Numbered from the stretch's first letter, positions 9,444 to 16,014 are shown. The stretch is DNA of 19,593 bases from an uncultured Clostridia bacterium (GCA_947177825.1 CAMWWA010000003.1:1-19593), one strand, 5' to 3'. A program made the numbers and translations. Notes: generated by a model from the sequence alone, not told the origin.

Positions 9444-10698
9444 TAACGGCGAAGTGCTTGAAACTCAAAGCACGCAGACAGCCGAAACGGCGCTCCCCGA
9501 CGACGTTCTCCTGCAGGTCAACGACTTAAAAAAATACTTCCCCGTCGCAAAGAACTTTTTCGGTAAACCCATAAAGTTTTTAAAGGCGGTGGACGGAATA
9601 TCGTTTACGCTTAAAAAGGGCAAAACGCTGGGCATAGTCGGCGAATCGGGCTGCGGCAAATCGACCATGGGCCGTTCGCTTCTGCGCCTCTACGACGGAG
9701 TGCAGGGCGAAATACTGTTCGACGGTCAGGACGTTGCAAAGCTTAAAAACCGCGAGTTCGACAAGCTCCGTCCCAATATGCAGATGATATTCCAGGACCC
9801 TTACGCCAGCCTTTCGCCCCGTCTTACGGTAGGCGAAATCATAGGCGAGTCGGCGCGCCAGCACCACCTTGTGGACAAGGCGGGCTTCCACGACTACGTG
9901 CTTAAGGTAATGGATATGTGCGGCTTACAGCCCCATTATTTCGAGCGTTATCCCCACGAGTTTTCGGGCGGTCAGCGCCAGCGTATCTGCATTGCGCGCG
10001 CGCTTGCGCTTCAACCCAAGCTCGTCGTCTGCGACGAGCCCGTTTCGGCGCTGGACGTTTCCATTCAGGCGCAGGTCATCAATATGCTCATAGAGCTCAG
10101 GGAAAAGCTCGGGCTTACGTATATATTCATTTCGCACGACCTGTCGGTTGTCAAGCACATATCCGATGACGTAGGCGTAATGTACCTGGGCAATATCGTG
10201 GAGTACGGCAGTAAGGACAGCGTGTTCAGCCACACTCTGCACCCTTATACAAAGGCGCTTTTCTCGGCGGTGCCCGTGCCCAATCCGCACGTAAAGATGA
10301 ACAGGATTATGCTCAAGGGCGACATTCCCTCGCCCGTCAATCCTCCCAAGGGCTGCAAATTCCACACCCGTTGCGAGCATTGCATGGAAATCTGTTCGCG
10401 CATCGCTCCCGAATACAGGGAGGTGGAGGACGGGCACTTCTGTTCGTGCCACCTTTACAACAGTGAGGAGGACACTTTAAGACTGCTTGCACAGGCGGAT
10501 GAGAACGAGCGCAACGAGGCTATCGCCGCGGAGAAGGAGGCTAACAAGCCCTGGAACAAGGCGAAGGCAAAGGTTACGACCGCGTGCAAAAACGTAGTTA
10601 CCAAAATTAAAAATAAGTTCAAAAAGTCCGAACAAACCGAGCAGCAACCTCAGGAACAGCCCGGACAAACCGAGGACAGCAACGTTGAAGAAAAATAA
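9430..10698 (+). CDS. oppF: Oligopeptide ABC transporter ATPase OppF
   Basis: This is the second ATPase of the importer, 422 residues from ATG 9430. Walker A GESGCGKS is at 71-78, Q-loop FQDPYASLSP at 121-130, signature FSGGQRQR at 178-185, Walker B LVVCDEP at 198-204 and the switch His at 236. The C-terminal domain has the same C-x5-C-x2-C-x3-C cluster as OppD (309, 315, 318, 322), suggesting both ATPases carry a metal cluster. The last ~80 residues are an extra tail: a Lys/Ala-rich helical stretch (NKAKAKVTTACKNVV) then Gln/Glu-rich residues, not part of the family core. The end overlaps the start of the next small gene. Confidence 0.95.
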   Translation: MEKTDNGEVLETQSTQTAETALPDDVLLQVNDLKKYFPVAKNFFGKPIKFLKAVDGISFTLKKGKTLGIVGESGCGKSTMGRSLLRLYDGVQGEILFDGQDVAKLKNREFDKLRPNMQMIFQDPYASLSPRLTVGEIIGESARQHHLVDKAGFHDYVLKVMDMCGLQPHYFERYPHEFSGGQRQRICIARALALQPKLVVCDEPVSALDVSIQAQVINMLIELREKLGLTYIFISHDLSVVKHISDDVGVMYLGNIVEYGSKDSVFSHTLHPYTKALFSAVPVPNPHVKMNRIMLKGDIPSPVNPPKGCKFHTRCEHCMEICSRIAPEYREVEDGHFCSCHLYNSEEDTLRLLAQADENERNEAIAAEKEANKPWNKAKAKVTTACKNVVTKIKNKFKKSEQTEQQPQEQPGQTEDSNVEEK

Positions 10699-10936
10699 AA
10701 AGCCGGACGACCTTGATACGGAAACGACTTTCGCGGATATGAACGTGGAAGGTTTCAGGTGGTACAATCCGCACGCAAAAAAGAATAACGGTATGCGTCC
10801 GCAAAAGCAAAAGCTCAGCCGCAAGGAATACTGGCAGCTTGTCCGCGCGGCGTTCGCCGCCTATGCGCCAGTGTTCGTAATAGTAATTCTTGTGTTTGCT
10901 ATTATGGGTTGTATAGCCTGGATATGGGTTTCATAA
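10685..10936 (+). CDS. Small single-span membrane protein at the end of the opp operon
   Basis: This 83-residue protein starts at TTG 10685, 9 bp after a GAGG site, and overlaps the oppF end by 14 bp. The next in-frame ATG (10739) would remove the basic N-terminus. Residues 1-55 are hydrophilic and basic (KKNKKPDD, KQKLSRKEYWQLV); residues about 58-81 form one hydrophobic span (YAPVFVIVILVFAIMGCIAWIW). The likely topology is N-terminus inside with a C-terminal anchor. I do not recognise the family. The tight overlap suggests a transporter-associated accessory subunit, but that is inferred from position only. Confidence 0.72.
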   Translation: MKKNKKPDDLDTETTFADMNVEGFRWYNPHAKKNNGMRPQKQKLSRKEYWQLVRAAFAAYAPVFVIVILVFAIMGCIAWIWVS

Positions 10937-10944
10937 TTCTCGCA

Positions 10945-11026
10945 TTATAAACTGCGCATCTCAGCGTCGCGCTTGCGTTTTGGCTTAGTCATTTACTTCA
11001 TTGTAAACTCCTTGCGCCAAAGCCGC
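10945..11026 (-). other. Structured intergenic element with strong RBS and mini-ORFs
   Basis: Read on the - strand, this stretch has AAGGAG (11013-11008), 6 bp, then ATG AAG TAA (11001-10993). Immediately after comes a 14-codon ORF (ATG 10992 to TAA 10945) encoding a basic peptide, TKPKRKRDAEM. Two nested inverted repeats frame the translation start: TTTGGC/GCCAAA (10979-10984 with 11016-11021) and TTTAC/GTAAA (10992-10996 with 11003-11007). The inner loop holds the first ATG. It could be a leader peptide, a gene remnant or a copy of a dispersed intergenic repeat. Function unknown. Confidence 0.4.
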
Positions 11027-11083
11027 ACGATCCTTGACCTGCTTGTTTCTAATACGAGTGATAAACTTGGTTAAATAATAAAG

Positions 11084-11109
11084 AAGCTCTCCGAAACGGA
11101 GAGCTTTTT
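11084..11109. terminator. Bidirectional intrinsic terminator after the opp operon and the XRE gene
   Basis: A 10-bp perfect stem AAGCTCTCCG/CGGAGAGCTT (11084-11093 with 11097-11106) with an AAA loop is followed by a T-tract on the + strand. On the other strand a T-rich tail also follows, so it can end both the opp operon and the convergent regulator gene. Confidence 0.85.
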
Positions 11110-11115
11110 GTTTTA

Positions 11116-11322
11116 TTACTGACAAAGAATATAGTTGGTATCGATATCAAGCAGTTTGCAAAGATTTGCAAGCGTATCAAGAGCAGGCATTTTATCGCCC
11201 TTTAAATAGTGTGATATGTTAGATTGAGTTATATTCAATGCTTTTGCTATGGTGGTTTGTGACATTCCGCTTTGTTTAATAACTTCTGCAAGTCGCTTTT
11301 GTATCTGTTCAAGTGTAATCAT
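11116..11322 (-). CDS. XRE-family HTH transcriptional regulator
   Basis: This 68-residue protein is almost entirely one Cro/C1-type HTH domain (about 7-64). The recognition region is visible as SQTTIAKALNITQSNISHYLKGD and is followed by the typical MPALDTLANLCKLLDID. ATG 11322 is preceded by AAGAGGA with 6 bp spacing. There is no second domain, so it probably acts as a simple dimeric repressor. It is divergent from two small Cys-rich genes, and the shared intergenic region holds three palindromic sites that are its likely operators, implying control of both itself and its neighbours (inferred). The local DNA is more AT-rich than the flanking operons, hinting at acquisition from elsewhere. Confidence 0.9.
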   Translation of the reverse strand: MITLEQIQKRLAEVIKQSGMSQTTIAKALNITQSNISHYLKGDKMPALDTLANLCKLLDIDTNYILCQ

Positions 11323-11346
11323 TTTGTGTCCTCTTTTAAATAAATT

Positions 11347-11421
11347 TTATGACTATTGGCAATAAAATTGTTGACTTATGACCATTAGCGATATATAATA
11401 TATTATGACTAATGGACATAA
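11347..11421. promoter_or_regulatory. Three 19-bp palindromic operator-like sites
   Basis: Sites at 11347-11365, 11376-11394 and 11403-11421 share TTATGACYAWTRG at the left and end in ATAA or ATAT. Each is an imperfect palindrome with the pattern TTATNNCNANTNGNNATAA. The third is the best (TTATG.C.A.T.G.CATAA). Start-to-start distances are 29 and 27 bp. The second site fills the spacer of the + strand promoter and the third covers its start region, as expected for repression by the adjacent XRE protein. Confidence 0.7.
11371..11399 (+). promoter_or_regulatory. Sigma-A promoter for the small Cys-rich gene pair
   Basis: TTGACT (11371-11376) and TATAAT (11394-11399) are 17 bp apart. Transcription would start near 11406, about 30 bp before the ATG at 11437. 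The operator-like palindromes overlap it. Confidence 0.8.
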
Positions 11422-11436
11422 GAGTAGTAATTAAAT

Positions 11437-11712
11437 ATGGAAAATAATCAGTGTTTCAGATGCATGTACTTTTCAAGATATTATACAAAGGGCGTAAGGA
11501 AGTTCAACAGGACAAAATTGGGCTGGTGTACGGTAAAGCAGGATAGCGTAAAATTTGACGGCAATTGTGATAAGTTTTTTAGTAAGCCGTATATAGGCAA
11601 GCCGAGCAAATCTATCTGGCGTGCGCTGAGCGATTTACTGACCCAAATTTCCGAAATACGCGCAATAATAGAGGAAGATAAAAATGAAAGCGTCGAGCGG
11701 AAAGACTTGTAA
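11437..11712 (+). CDS. Small cysteine-rich protein 1 (unknown)
   Basis: This 91-residue protein has no signal peptide or membrane span. Its N-terminal half has four Cys in C-x2-C (CFRC), then WC, then NC. The signature WCTVKQDSVKFDGNCDKFF is matched in the next gene by YCAVRREMTKRENSCEDW, so the two are paralogs. The C-terminal half (SIWRALSDLLTQISEIRAIIEED) looks helical. Four conserved Cys suggest a bound zinc or iron-sulfur centre (inferred). The ribosome site is weak (AAGAG, about 12 bp upstream). It is controlled by a strong promoter with operators. I do not recognise the family; such small proteins are common in phage and accessory islands. Confidence 0.7.
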   Translation: MENNQCFRCMYFSRYYTKGVRKFNRTKLGWCTVKQDSVKFDGNCDKFFSKPYIGKPSKSIWRALSDLLTQISEIRAIIEEDKNESVERKDL

Positions 11713-11929
11713 AACCTGCAACGCCTGTAAGCAAATTTACAGGCGGTGGTGTGTGAGATTTTGGTCGGATAAACGGTATTATTGTGCCGTTCGCCGTGAA
11801 ATGACCAAACGGGAAAATTCTTGCGAAGACTGGAGGGAAAAGCAAATTGCTTACGACCTTTCGGCGCAGAGGTTTGACGAGGCGGAACGAAATATTAAAG
11901 TGCTTATGGAATATTTTAAAGATAAGTAA
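11684..11929 (+). CDS. Small cysteine-rich protein 2 (unknown), paralog of the preceding gene
   Basis: This 81-residue protein starts 29 bp inside the previous gene with a GAGG ribosome site about 9 bp upstream. The Cys pattern is C-x2-C-x2-C then WC, YC and SC, followed by EDW. The YC-x-V-x8-C-x2-[FW] core matches protein 1 (WC-x-V-x9-C). The C-terminal third (LSAQRFDEAERNIKVLMEYFKDK) is helical and charged. No enzyme motif, signal or span is visible. Coupled translation with protein 1 suggests they work together, perhaps as a metal-binding pair. It ends just before a strong terminator. Confidence 0.68.
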   Translation: MKASSGKTCKTCNACKQIYRRWCVRFWSDKRYYCAVRREMTKRENSCEDWREKQIAYDLSAQRFDEAERNIKVLMEYFKDK

Positions 11930-11930
11930 A

Positions 11931-11957
11931 AAGCTCTCCGCAAAGGAGAGCTTTTTT
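11931..11957. terminator. Bidirectional intrinsic terminator
   Basis: The stem AAGCTCTCC/GGAGAGCTT (11931-11939 with 11945-11953), loop GCAAA, is followed by TTTTTT on the + strand and by a T-run on the - strand. It closes both the Cys-rich gene pair and the convergent cysteine desulfidase gene. The stem sequence is nearly the same as the one at 11084. Confidence 0.88.
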
Positions 11958-11971
11958 ATTTTATTCCGTAT

Positions 11972-13252
11972 TTATTCCATATCTTTAATCATAAGGCGGA
12001 TAATTTCTTCGTCCGTTTCCTTCATACCCACGCGCGCAAGGTCGCTTACGTTGTCAATCGTGTTTTCAACTCCGCTGCACAGTATGCCGTCGCCGCCCAC
12101 GAACTGGCTGCCGCGGCGGTACATTTCGTAGCCTAAAAGTCCCGCGTCAACGGCGGAAGAAATCTTTGCCGCACAGCTCGACTTAGCGCCGTCGCATATA
12201 AGTCCCGAAGTAATTGCCAGCGCGTTAACCACGGTGTGAGCAATCTCTTCAAAGCCGCCGCCGTGCAGATAGGCAACGCCTGCGCCCGCGCCTGCGCCTG
12301 CGCTCACCGCGCCGCAGTATGCGGAAAGCCTGCCAATGCCCGTCTTTAAATGAATGGTGATAAGGTCGGATAATACTACCGCGCGTATAAGCTTTTCGCG
12401 CGGAACGTTCAGCTCCTTTGCGTATACCACGACGGGAAGGGAGGCGGTCATACCCTGGTTGCCGCTGCCCGAAACAATTACGACGGGCAACGAACAGCCG
12501 TTCATACGCGCGTCCGAACCTGCCGCCGCGGTTGCGCGCGCAAGGTTGTGCACGCCGTAGCCGTAGCTGTCCAAAAGCACTTTGCCCACTTTGGCGCCGT
12601 AGTCGTTTGTCAGCCCCTCTTTTGCAATGGCGGTGTTAAACTCTATCTGCCGCGAAATAATTTCGTCCACGTCGGCAATATCCACGCTGTCGGCAAACTC
12701 TATTATGCGCTTGACGGAAAGGCAGGAGCGGTCGGTAAATCCGTCGTCCGCGTGTTCCTCGGTTACCTGCCTGTCAAGTATCTTTTCGCCGTCCGCGCTT
12801 ATTTCAACCACGTTGGTGTGGTGTCCTTCTATGCGTGTATAAGCTTGGTTGCCGCCTGCGAACACGCGTATGCCTATGTCGAACACGCAGCCGCTGTCGC
12901 TTGCCTGCACGCTGAACTGCGTTTTGGGAATATAGTCCTTAATGGCTTCTATATCCTGCTGCGTAATGCCGCTTAAAACTTCCAGCTTTTTTTCGTGACT
13001 GCCCGCAACTATGCCTGCGGCAGCCGCCGAAACCACGCCTTTAAGTCCGCCCGTGGAGGGAACTATAACGCTTTTAACGTTCTTTAATATGTTGCCCGAA
13101 ACGGTTATTTCAACCCTGTCGGGCAGCTTATTCAAAGCGTTGCGCGCAAGCGCCGCAGCGTATGCAATTGCAATGGGCTCGGTACAGCCCATAGCGGGCA
13201 GAAGCTCTTCCTTTAAAATTTTAACGTAATCGCCGTATAACTTTTTATCCAT
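11972..13252 (-). CDS. cyuA: L-cysteine desulfidase, UPF0597/CyuA (YhaM) family
   Basis: Enzymes of this iron-sulfur family break down L-cysteine to pyruvate, ammonia and sulfide in the cytoplasm, and are related to iron-sulfur L-serine dehydratases. From ATG 13252 the protein has 426 residues, close to the family norm (about 430-440). Conserved Cys positions are seen in GCTEP (Cys23) and in ICDGAKSSC (Cys353, Cys360), with the glycine-rich VSGSGNQGMTASLPVV and GAVSAGAGAGAG motifs between. An upstream in-frame TTG at 13297 is the -35 box of its promoter, so it is rejected as start. The leader would be only about 9 bases with no clear ribosome site. The gene is divergent from a redox operon, fitting a sulfur/thiol context. 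The family is firm; the exact substrate (cysteine or serine) is inferred. Confidence 0.9.
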   Translation of the reverse strand: MDKKLYGDYVKILKEELLPAMGCTEPIAIAYAAALARNALNKLPDRVEITVSGNILKNVKSVIVPSTGGLKGVVSAAAAGIVAGSHEKKLEVLSGITQQDIEAIKDYIPKTQFSVQASDSGCVFDIGIRVFAGGNQAYTRIEGHHTNVVEISADGEKILDRQVTEEHADDGFTDRSCLSVKRIIEFADSVDIADVDEIISRQIEFNTAIAKEGLTNDYGAKVGKVLLDSYGYGVHNLARATAAAGSDARMNGCSLPVVIVSGSGNQGMTASLPVVVYAKELNVPREKLIRAVVLSDLITIHLKTGIGRLSAYCGAVSAGAGAGAGVAYLHGGGFEEIAHTVVNALAITSGLICDGAKSSCAAKISSAVDAGLLGYEMYRRGSQFVGGDGILCSGVENTIDNVSDLARVGMKETDEEIIRLMIKDME

Positions 13253-13267
13253 AGTAAGCACCAAATA

Positions 13268-13297
13268 ATTATATATACAATTACTAAACTTTGTCAA
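13268..13297 (-). promoter_or_regulatory. Promoter of the cysteine desulfidase gene
   Basis: On the - strand TTGACA (13297-13292) and TATAAT (13273-13268) are 18 bp apart. The predicted start near 13261 is only about 9 bases before the ATG at 13252, so the mRNA is nearly leaderless. Confidence 0.75.
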
Positions 13298-13319
13298 GCC
13301 CTAACGCCGCCAATACTTC

Positions 13320-13348
13320 TTGACTTTGCACCGCGCCGTTGTTATAAT
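13320..13348 (+). promoter_or_regulatory. Promoter of the redox operon
   Basis: TTGACT (13320-13325) and TATAAT (13343-13348) are 17 bp apart, with predicted start near 13355. The -35 box is 22 bp from the -35 box of the divergent desulfidase promoter. Confidence 0.82.
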
Positions 13349-13373
13349 ATATTCGTACTGTAAGAGGATTTTT

Positions 13374-14204
13374 ATGAAGGAAAAGACTTGTAAATCCGTG
13401 CGGTTGAGCTACGGAATTATATTCGGCGTCTTTACGGTAGTGGTGGGCGCACTGTTCATATGGCAGGTGCTTGACCTCTACCTTACGGGCACCGCGGCAG
13501 GCTTTACGGGAGAGCACCCCTTTTCTCGCGAAAGGGTAGTGGCGGCGCTCTCTAAAATAGACCTGTTTTTCTGGCTGTGGATTGCGGGTATAGTCGTCGG
13601 CTTCGTACTGTGGGAGGTGTTCCCCGTCACCGACAAGCCGCGCAAAATCTGCCCCGATTTGCAGCTTGCAAGGCTGAACAAGCGTATGCCCTCCTCCGCG
13701 CCCGAGGGAATGGAGGCGGAATATAACGCGGTTACTTCGGCAAAGAAGGTGGTGTTCGCGCTTCAATGCGCGGCGTGGGCACTGTTTGCAATAGCCGCCG
13801 TGTACGGCCTGGTTTATCTGTGCATACCCTCCAACTTCCCCAACGAAAACGTGACCAAAGAAATGCTGAATATGGCAAAGCACGTATTCCCCTGCATATT
13901 CGCGGGGCTGATAGTAGTGTGCGGCGCCGGGATTTATCAGAAGTATACCGTAAAGCGCATATTGCCTGCGGTGCAGAAACTGACAAAGGGAAGAAAGCCC
14001 GAAAGCAAACAGCTTACAGGCTTGCCTGCAATAATAGATAAAGTAAAAACCACGCTCGAAAACAAGTGGGTGATTTTGGGCGTGAGAATTGCAATCGCGG
14101 TTTTGGCCGTAGCCTTTATAATCTGGGGTACACTCAACGGCAGTGCGCGGTCGGTGTTCATAAAGGCGATAAATATCTGCACGGAGTGCATAGGGCTGGG
14201 CTGA
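13374..14204 (+). CDS. Multi-span membrane protein with CD1871A-like CXXC C-terminus
   Basis: ATG 13374 has AAGAGGA 5 bp upstream; the in-frame TTG at 13320 is the -35 box and is rejected. The 276-residue protein has about five hydrophobic spans (about 13-36, 63-84, 126-150, 170-187, 232-252). The last span and the end, KAINICTECIGLG with Cys269 and Cys272, closely match small clostridial CD1871A-family CXXC proteins, which are usually about 45-60 residues and sit beside polyferredoxin/TlpA genes. Here that unit appears fused to a longer membrane protein. The next gene, 1 bp downstream, is the polyferredoxin-thioredoxin fusion, so the CXXC tail may be a redox partner in the membrane (inferred). 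The N-terminal four-span part is not recognised. Confidence 0.82.
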   Translation: MKEKTCKSVRLSYGIIFGVFTVVVGALFIWQVLDLYLTGTAAGFTGEHPFSRERVVAALSKIDLFFWLWIAGIVVGFVLWEVFPVTDKPRKICPDLQLARLNKRMPSSAPEGMEAEYNAVTSAKKVVFALQCAAWALFAIAAVYGLVYLCIPSNFPNENVTKEMLNMAKHVFPCIFAGLIVVCGAGIYQKYTVKRILPAVQKLTKGRKPESKQLTGLPAIIDKVKTTLENKWVILGVRIAIAVLAVAFIIWGTLNGSARSVFIKAINICTECIGLG

Positions 14205-14205
14205 T

Positions 14206-15942
14206 ATGAAAAAGTTTTTCGGTAAAGTAAAGGCTTGGTTCGTAGCCCACAAACCCACCAAGCGCAGATTGATTCAACTATACGCCGCGTTGCTTACCAA
14301 CGCAAATTTAAAGGGATTTTTCACCGGCAAGATTTATACGGGCGACACCAAAAAGATGTGCGTGCCCGGCTTGAATTGCTATTCCTGCCCCGGAGCGGTG
14401 GGCGCGTGCCCCCTTGGCGCGTTGCAGGATTCGCTGGCGCAGAGCGGCAAGTCCGCACCTGCCTACATACTGGGCATACTGCTTATGTTCGGCTTACTGC
14501 TGGGCAGGCTGATATGCGGCTTCCTGTGTCCCTTCGGGCTCATTCAGGAGCTGCTGTATAAAATCCGCACGCCCAAGCTGAGAAAGAACCGTTTTACGCG
14601 CGTGCTCTCGTATTTCAAATACGTGCTGCTGGCAATTATGATAGCCGTGCCGCTGATTTACGCGGGCATACCGTCGTTCTGCAAATACGTGTGCCCCGCG
14701 GGCACTCTGGAAGGCGCGGTCAGCCTGCTGGCAAATATACAAAACTCGGACTTCTACGGAATGCTGGGCTATCTATTCACGTGGAAGTTCTGCCTGGCGG
14801 TCGCGCTGGTGGTTGCAAGCATATTCATTTACCGCTTCTTCTGCCGCTTTATCTGTCCGCTCGGCGCTATATATTCGCTGTTCAATAAAATTTCGTTGCT
14901 GGGCGTCAAGCTCGACAAGGACAAGTGTATCGACTGCGGCTTGTGCGTGCAGGGCTGTAAAATGGACGTTAAGCACGTGGGCGACCACGAATGTATCCAG
15001 TGCGGCGAGTGTATTTCGGTCTGCCCCGTGCAGGCGATTACCTGGAAGGGCAGTCAGATATTTTTGAAGAACACGACGCCCGTCGGTCAGCTCGTAGTCG
15101 AGTCGGGTGAAAAGATTGCGCTTTTGGAGCTTGCCAAATCGAACGCAAGCGTAGCGGTAGTAGACGCGCAGACGGACGGCGTTTCGGAGGAGAGTGCGGA
15201 AAGCGCGCAGAGCGCAAATATCGAGGCTGAGAGCGAGGCTGCGGCAACGGACGGACAGCAAGCCGCCGGGAGCGTGCAGGCGCAGGAGGAGGCAAGCGAG
15301 CCCGCTATGGAGGGCGCAAAGAAGAGCGGCAGAATGCAAGCCGTAAAAGCCGCGTTCAAACGCCCGCGCTTCGTCGTCGAATTCGTCGCCTGGGTGGTTG
15401 CTATTGCGGTGCTCATCGGCGCGTGGATAGGCTACGGCGTGCGCAAAGAAGGCGGAGTGTCCGTTACCTACGGCGTGGGCGACAAGTGTCCCGAATTCAT
15501 TCTGCAAACATATAAGTCGGATAACGACTCGGAAATCTTCTCTACGATTAAAATCAGCAAGGTTACCGTTATAAACTACTGGTACACGGCGTGCGACCCC
15601 TGCAAGGCGGAGCTGCCCGAATTCGAAAAGGTGTACGAAGAGTACGGCGGCGAAATAGATATGTTCGTGGTGCACAGCTGGTCGGCGTTGCCCGGAAACG
15701 GAACGCAGGGCGTGCAGGATTTCCTGGACACCGAGGTGGATAAAAACGGCAGGGCGTGGAACAGCTATAAACTGACCTTTGCGCAGGACACACAGGAGCT
15801 TGACACTTACTCGCAGTTGGGCGGCAAATACGCCTATCCTATGACGGTTATAGTAAATGCGGAAGGGAAGATTACTTTCGTCAATCAGGGACCTTGCTCT
15901 GAAGAAGTACTTAAACAGGAAGTGGAGAAGGCGCTCGGATAA
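14206..15942 (+). CDS. Polyferredoxin membrane protein fused to an extracytoplasmic TlpA-like thioredoxin domain
   Basis: The 578 residues have four parts. A NapH/NosR/YccM-like membrane part (1-235) has spans near 22-40, 84-104, 136-156 and 193-212 and Cys motifs NCYSCP...ACP (52, 58, 61, 68), CGFLCP (104, 108), CKYVCP (159, 163) and CRFICP (213, 217). A dicluster ferredoxin follows (C241-x2-C-x2-C-x3-C251 and C263-x2-C-x2-C-x3-C273). Next is a Glu/Ala-rich linker (about 300-380) and another span (389-410). Last is a thioredoxin fold with CDPC active site (463-466) and cis-Pro545. Positive-inside topology places the ferredoxin inside and the thioredoxin outside. The likely role is to pass electrons from cytoplasmic ferredoxin to extracytoplasmic disulfides, a job done by CcdA/DsbD elsewhere (inferred). 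Confidence 0.9.
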   Translation: MKKFFGKVKAWFVAHKPTKRRLIQLYAALLTNANLKGFFTGKIYTGDTKKMCVPGLNCYSCPGAVGACPLGALQDSLAQSGKSAPAYILGILLMFGLLLGRLICGFLCPFGLIQELLYKIRTPKLRKNRFTRVLSYFKYVLLAIMIAVPLIYAGIPSFCKYVCPAGTLEGAVSLLANIQNSDFYGMLGYLFTWKFCLAVALVVASIFIYRFFCRFICPLGAIYSLFNKISLLGVKLDKDKCIDCGLCVQGCKMDVKHVGDHECIQCGECISVCPVQAITWKGSQIFLKNTTPVGQLVVESGEKIALLELAKSNASVAVVDAQTDGVSEESAESAQSANIEAESEAAATDGQQAAGSVQAQEEASEPAMEGAKKSGRMQAVKAAFKRPRFVVEFVAWVVAIAVLIGAWIGYGVRKEGGVSVTYGVGDKCPEFILQTYKSDNDSEIFSTIKISKVTVINYWYTACDPCKAELPEFEKVYEEYGGEIDMFVVHSWSALPGNGTQGVQDFLDTEVDKNGRAWNSYKLTFAQDTQELDTYSQLGGKYAYPMTVIVNAEGKITFVNQGPCSEEVLKQEVEKALG

Positions 15943-15967
15943 CGCGATATATCAACGATAATAAAAT

Positions 15968-16005
15968 AACCGCCCCGTGCGATTTCGCACGGGGCGGTTT
16001 TATTT
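15968..16005. terminator. Strong bidirectional terminator between convergent operons
   Basis: A 14-bp GC-rich stem AACCGCCCCGTGCG/CGCACGGGGCGGTT (15968-15981 with 15986-15999), loop ATTT, is followed by a T-rich tail on the + strand and a TTATTTTATT tail on the - strand. It serves the redox operon and the opposing lipoprotein operon. Confidence 0.92.
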
Positions 16006-16014
16006 AAGTTTAAA

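Noticed and set aside
12285-12303. Short tandem repeat (gcgcctgcgc) in the desulfidase gene
   Set aside because: It encodes the glycine/alanine-rich AGAGAGAG motif of the family, so it is explained by the protein.
13253-13297. TTG at 13297 as the start of the desulfidase
   Set aside because: That TTG belongs to the -35 box TTGACA, and the added residues do not belong to the family; ATG 13252 gives the normal length.
13284-14261. 325-residue open frame on the - strand
   Set aside because: It covers the mapped + strand promoter and the membrane protein gene; the composition (many His, Tyr, Arg, Cys) is that of a shadow frame.
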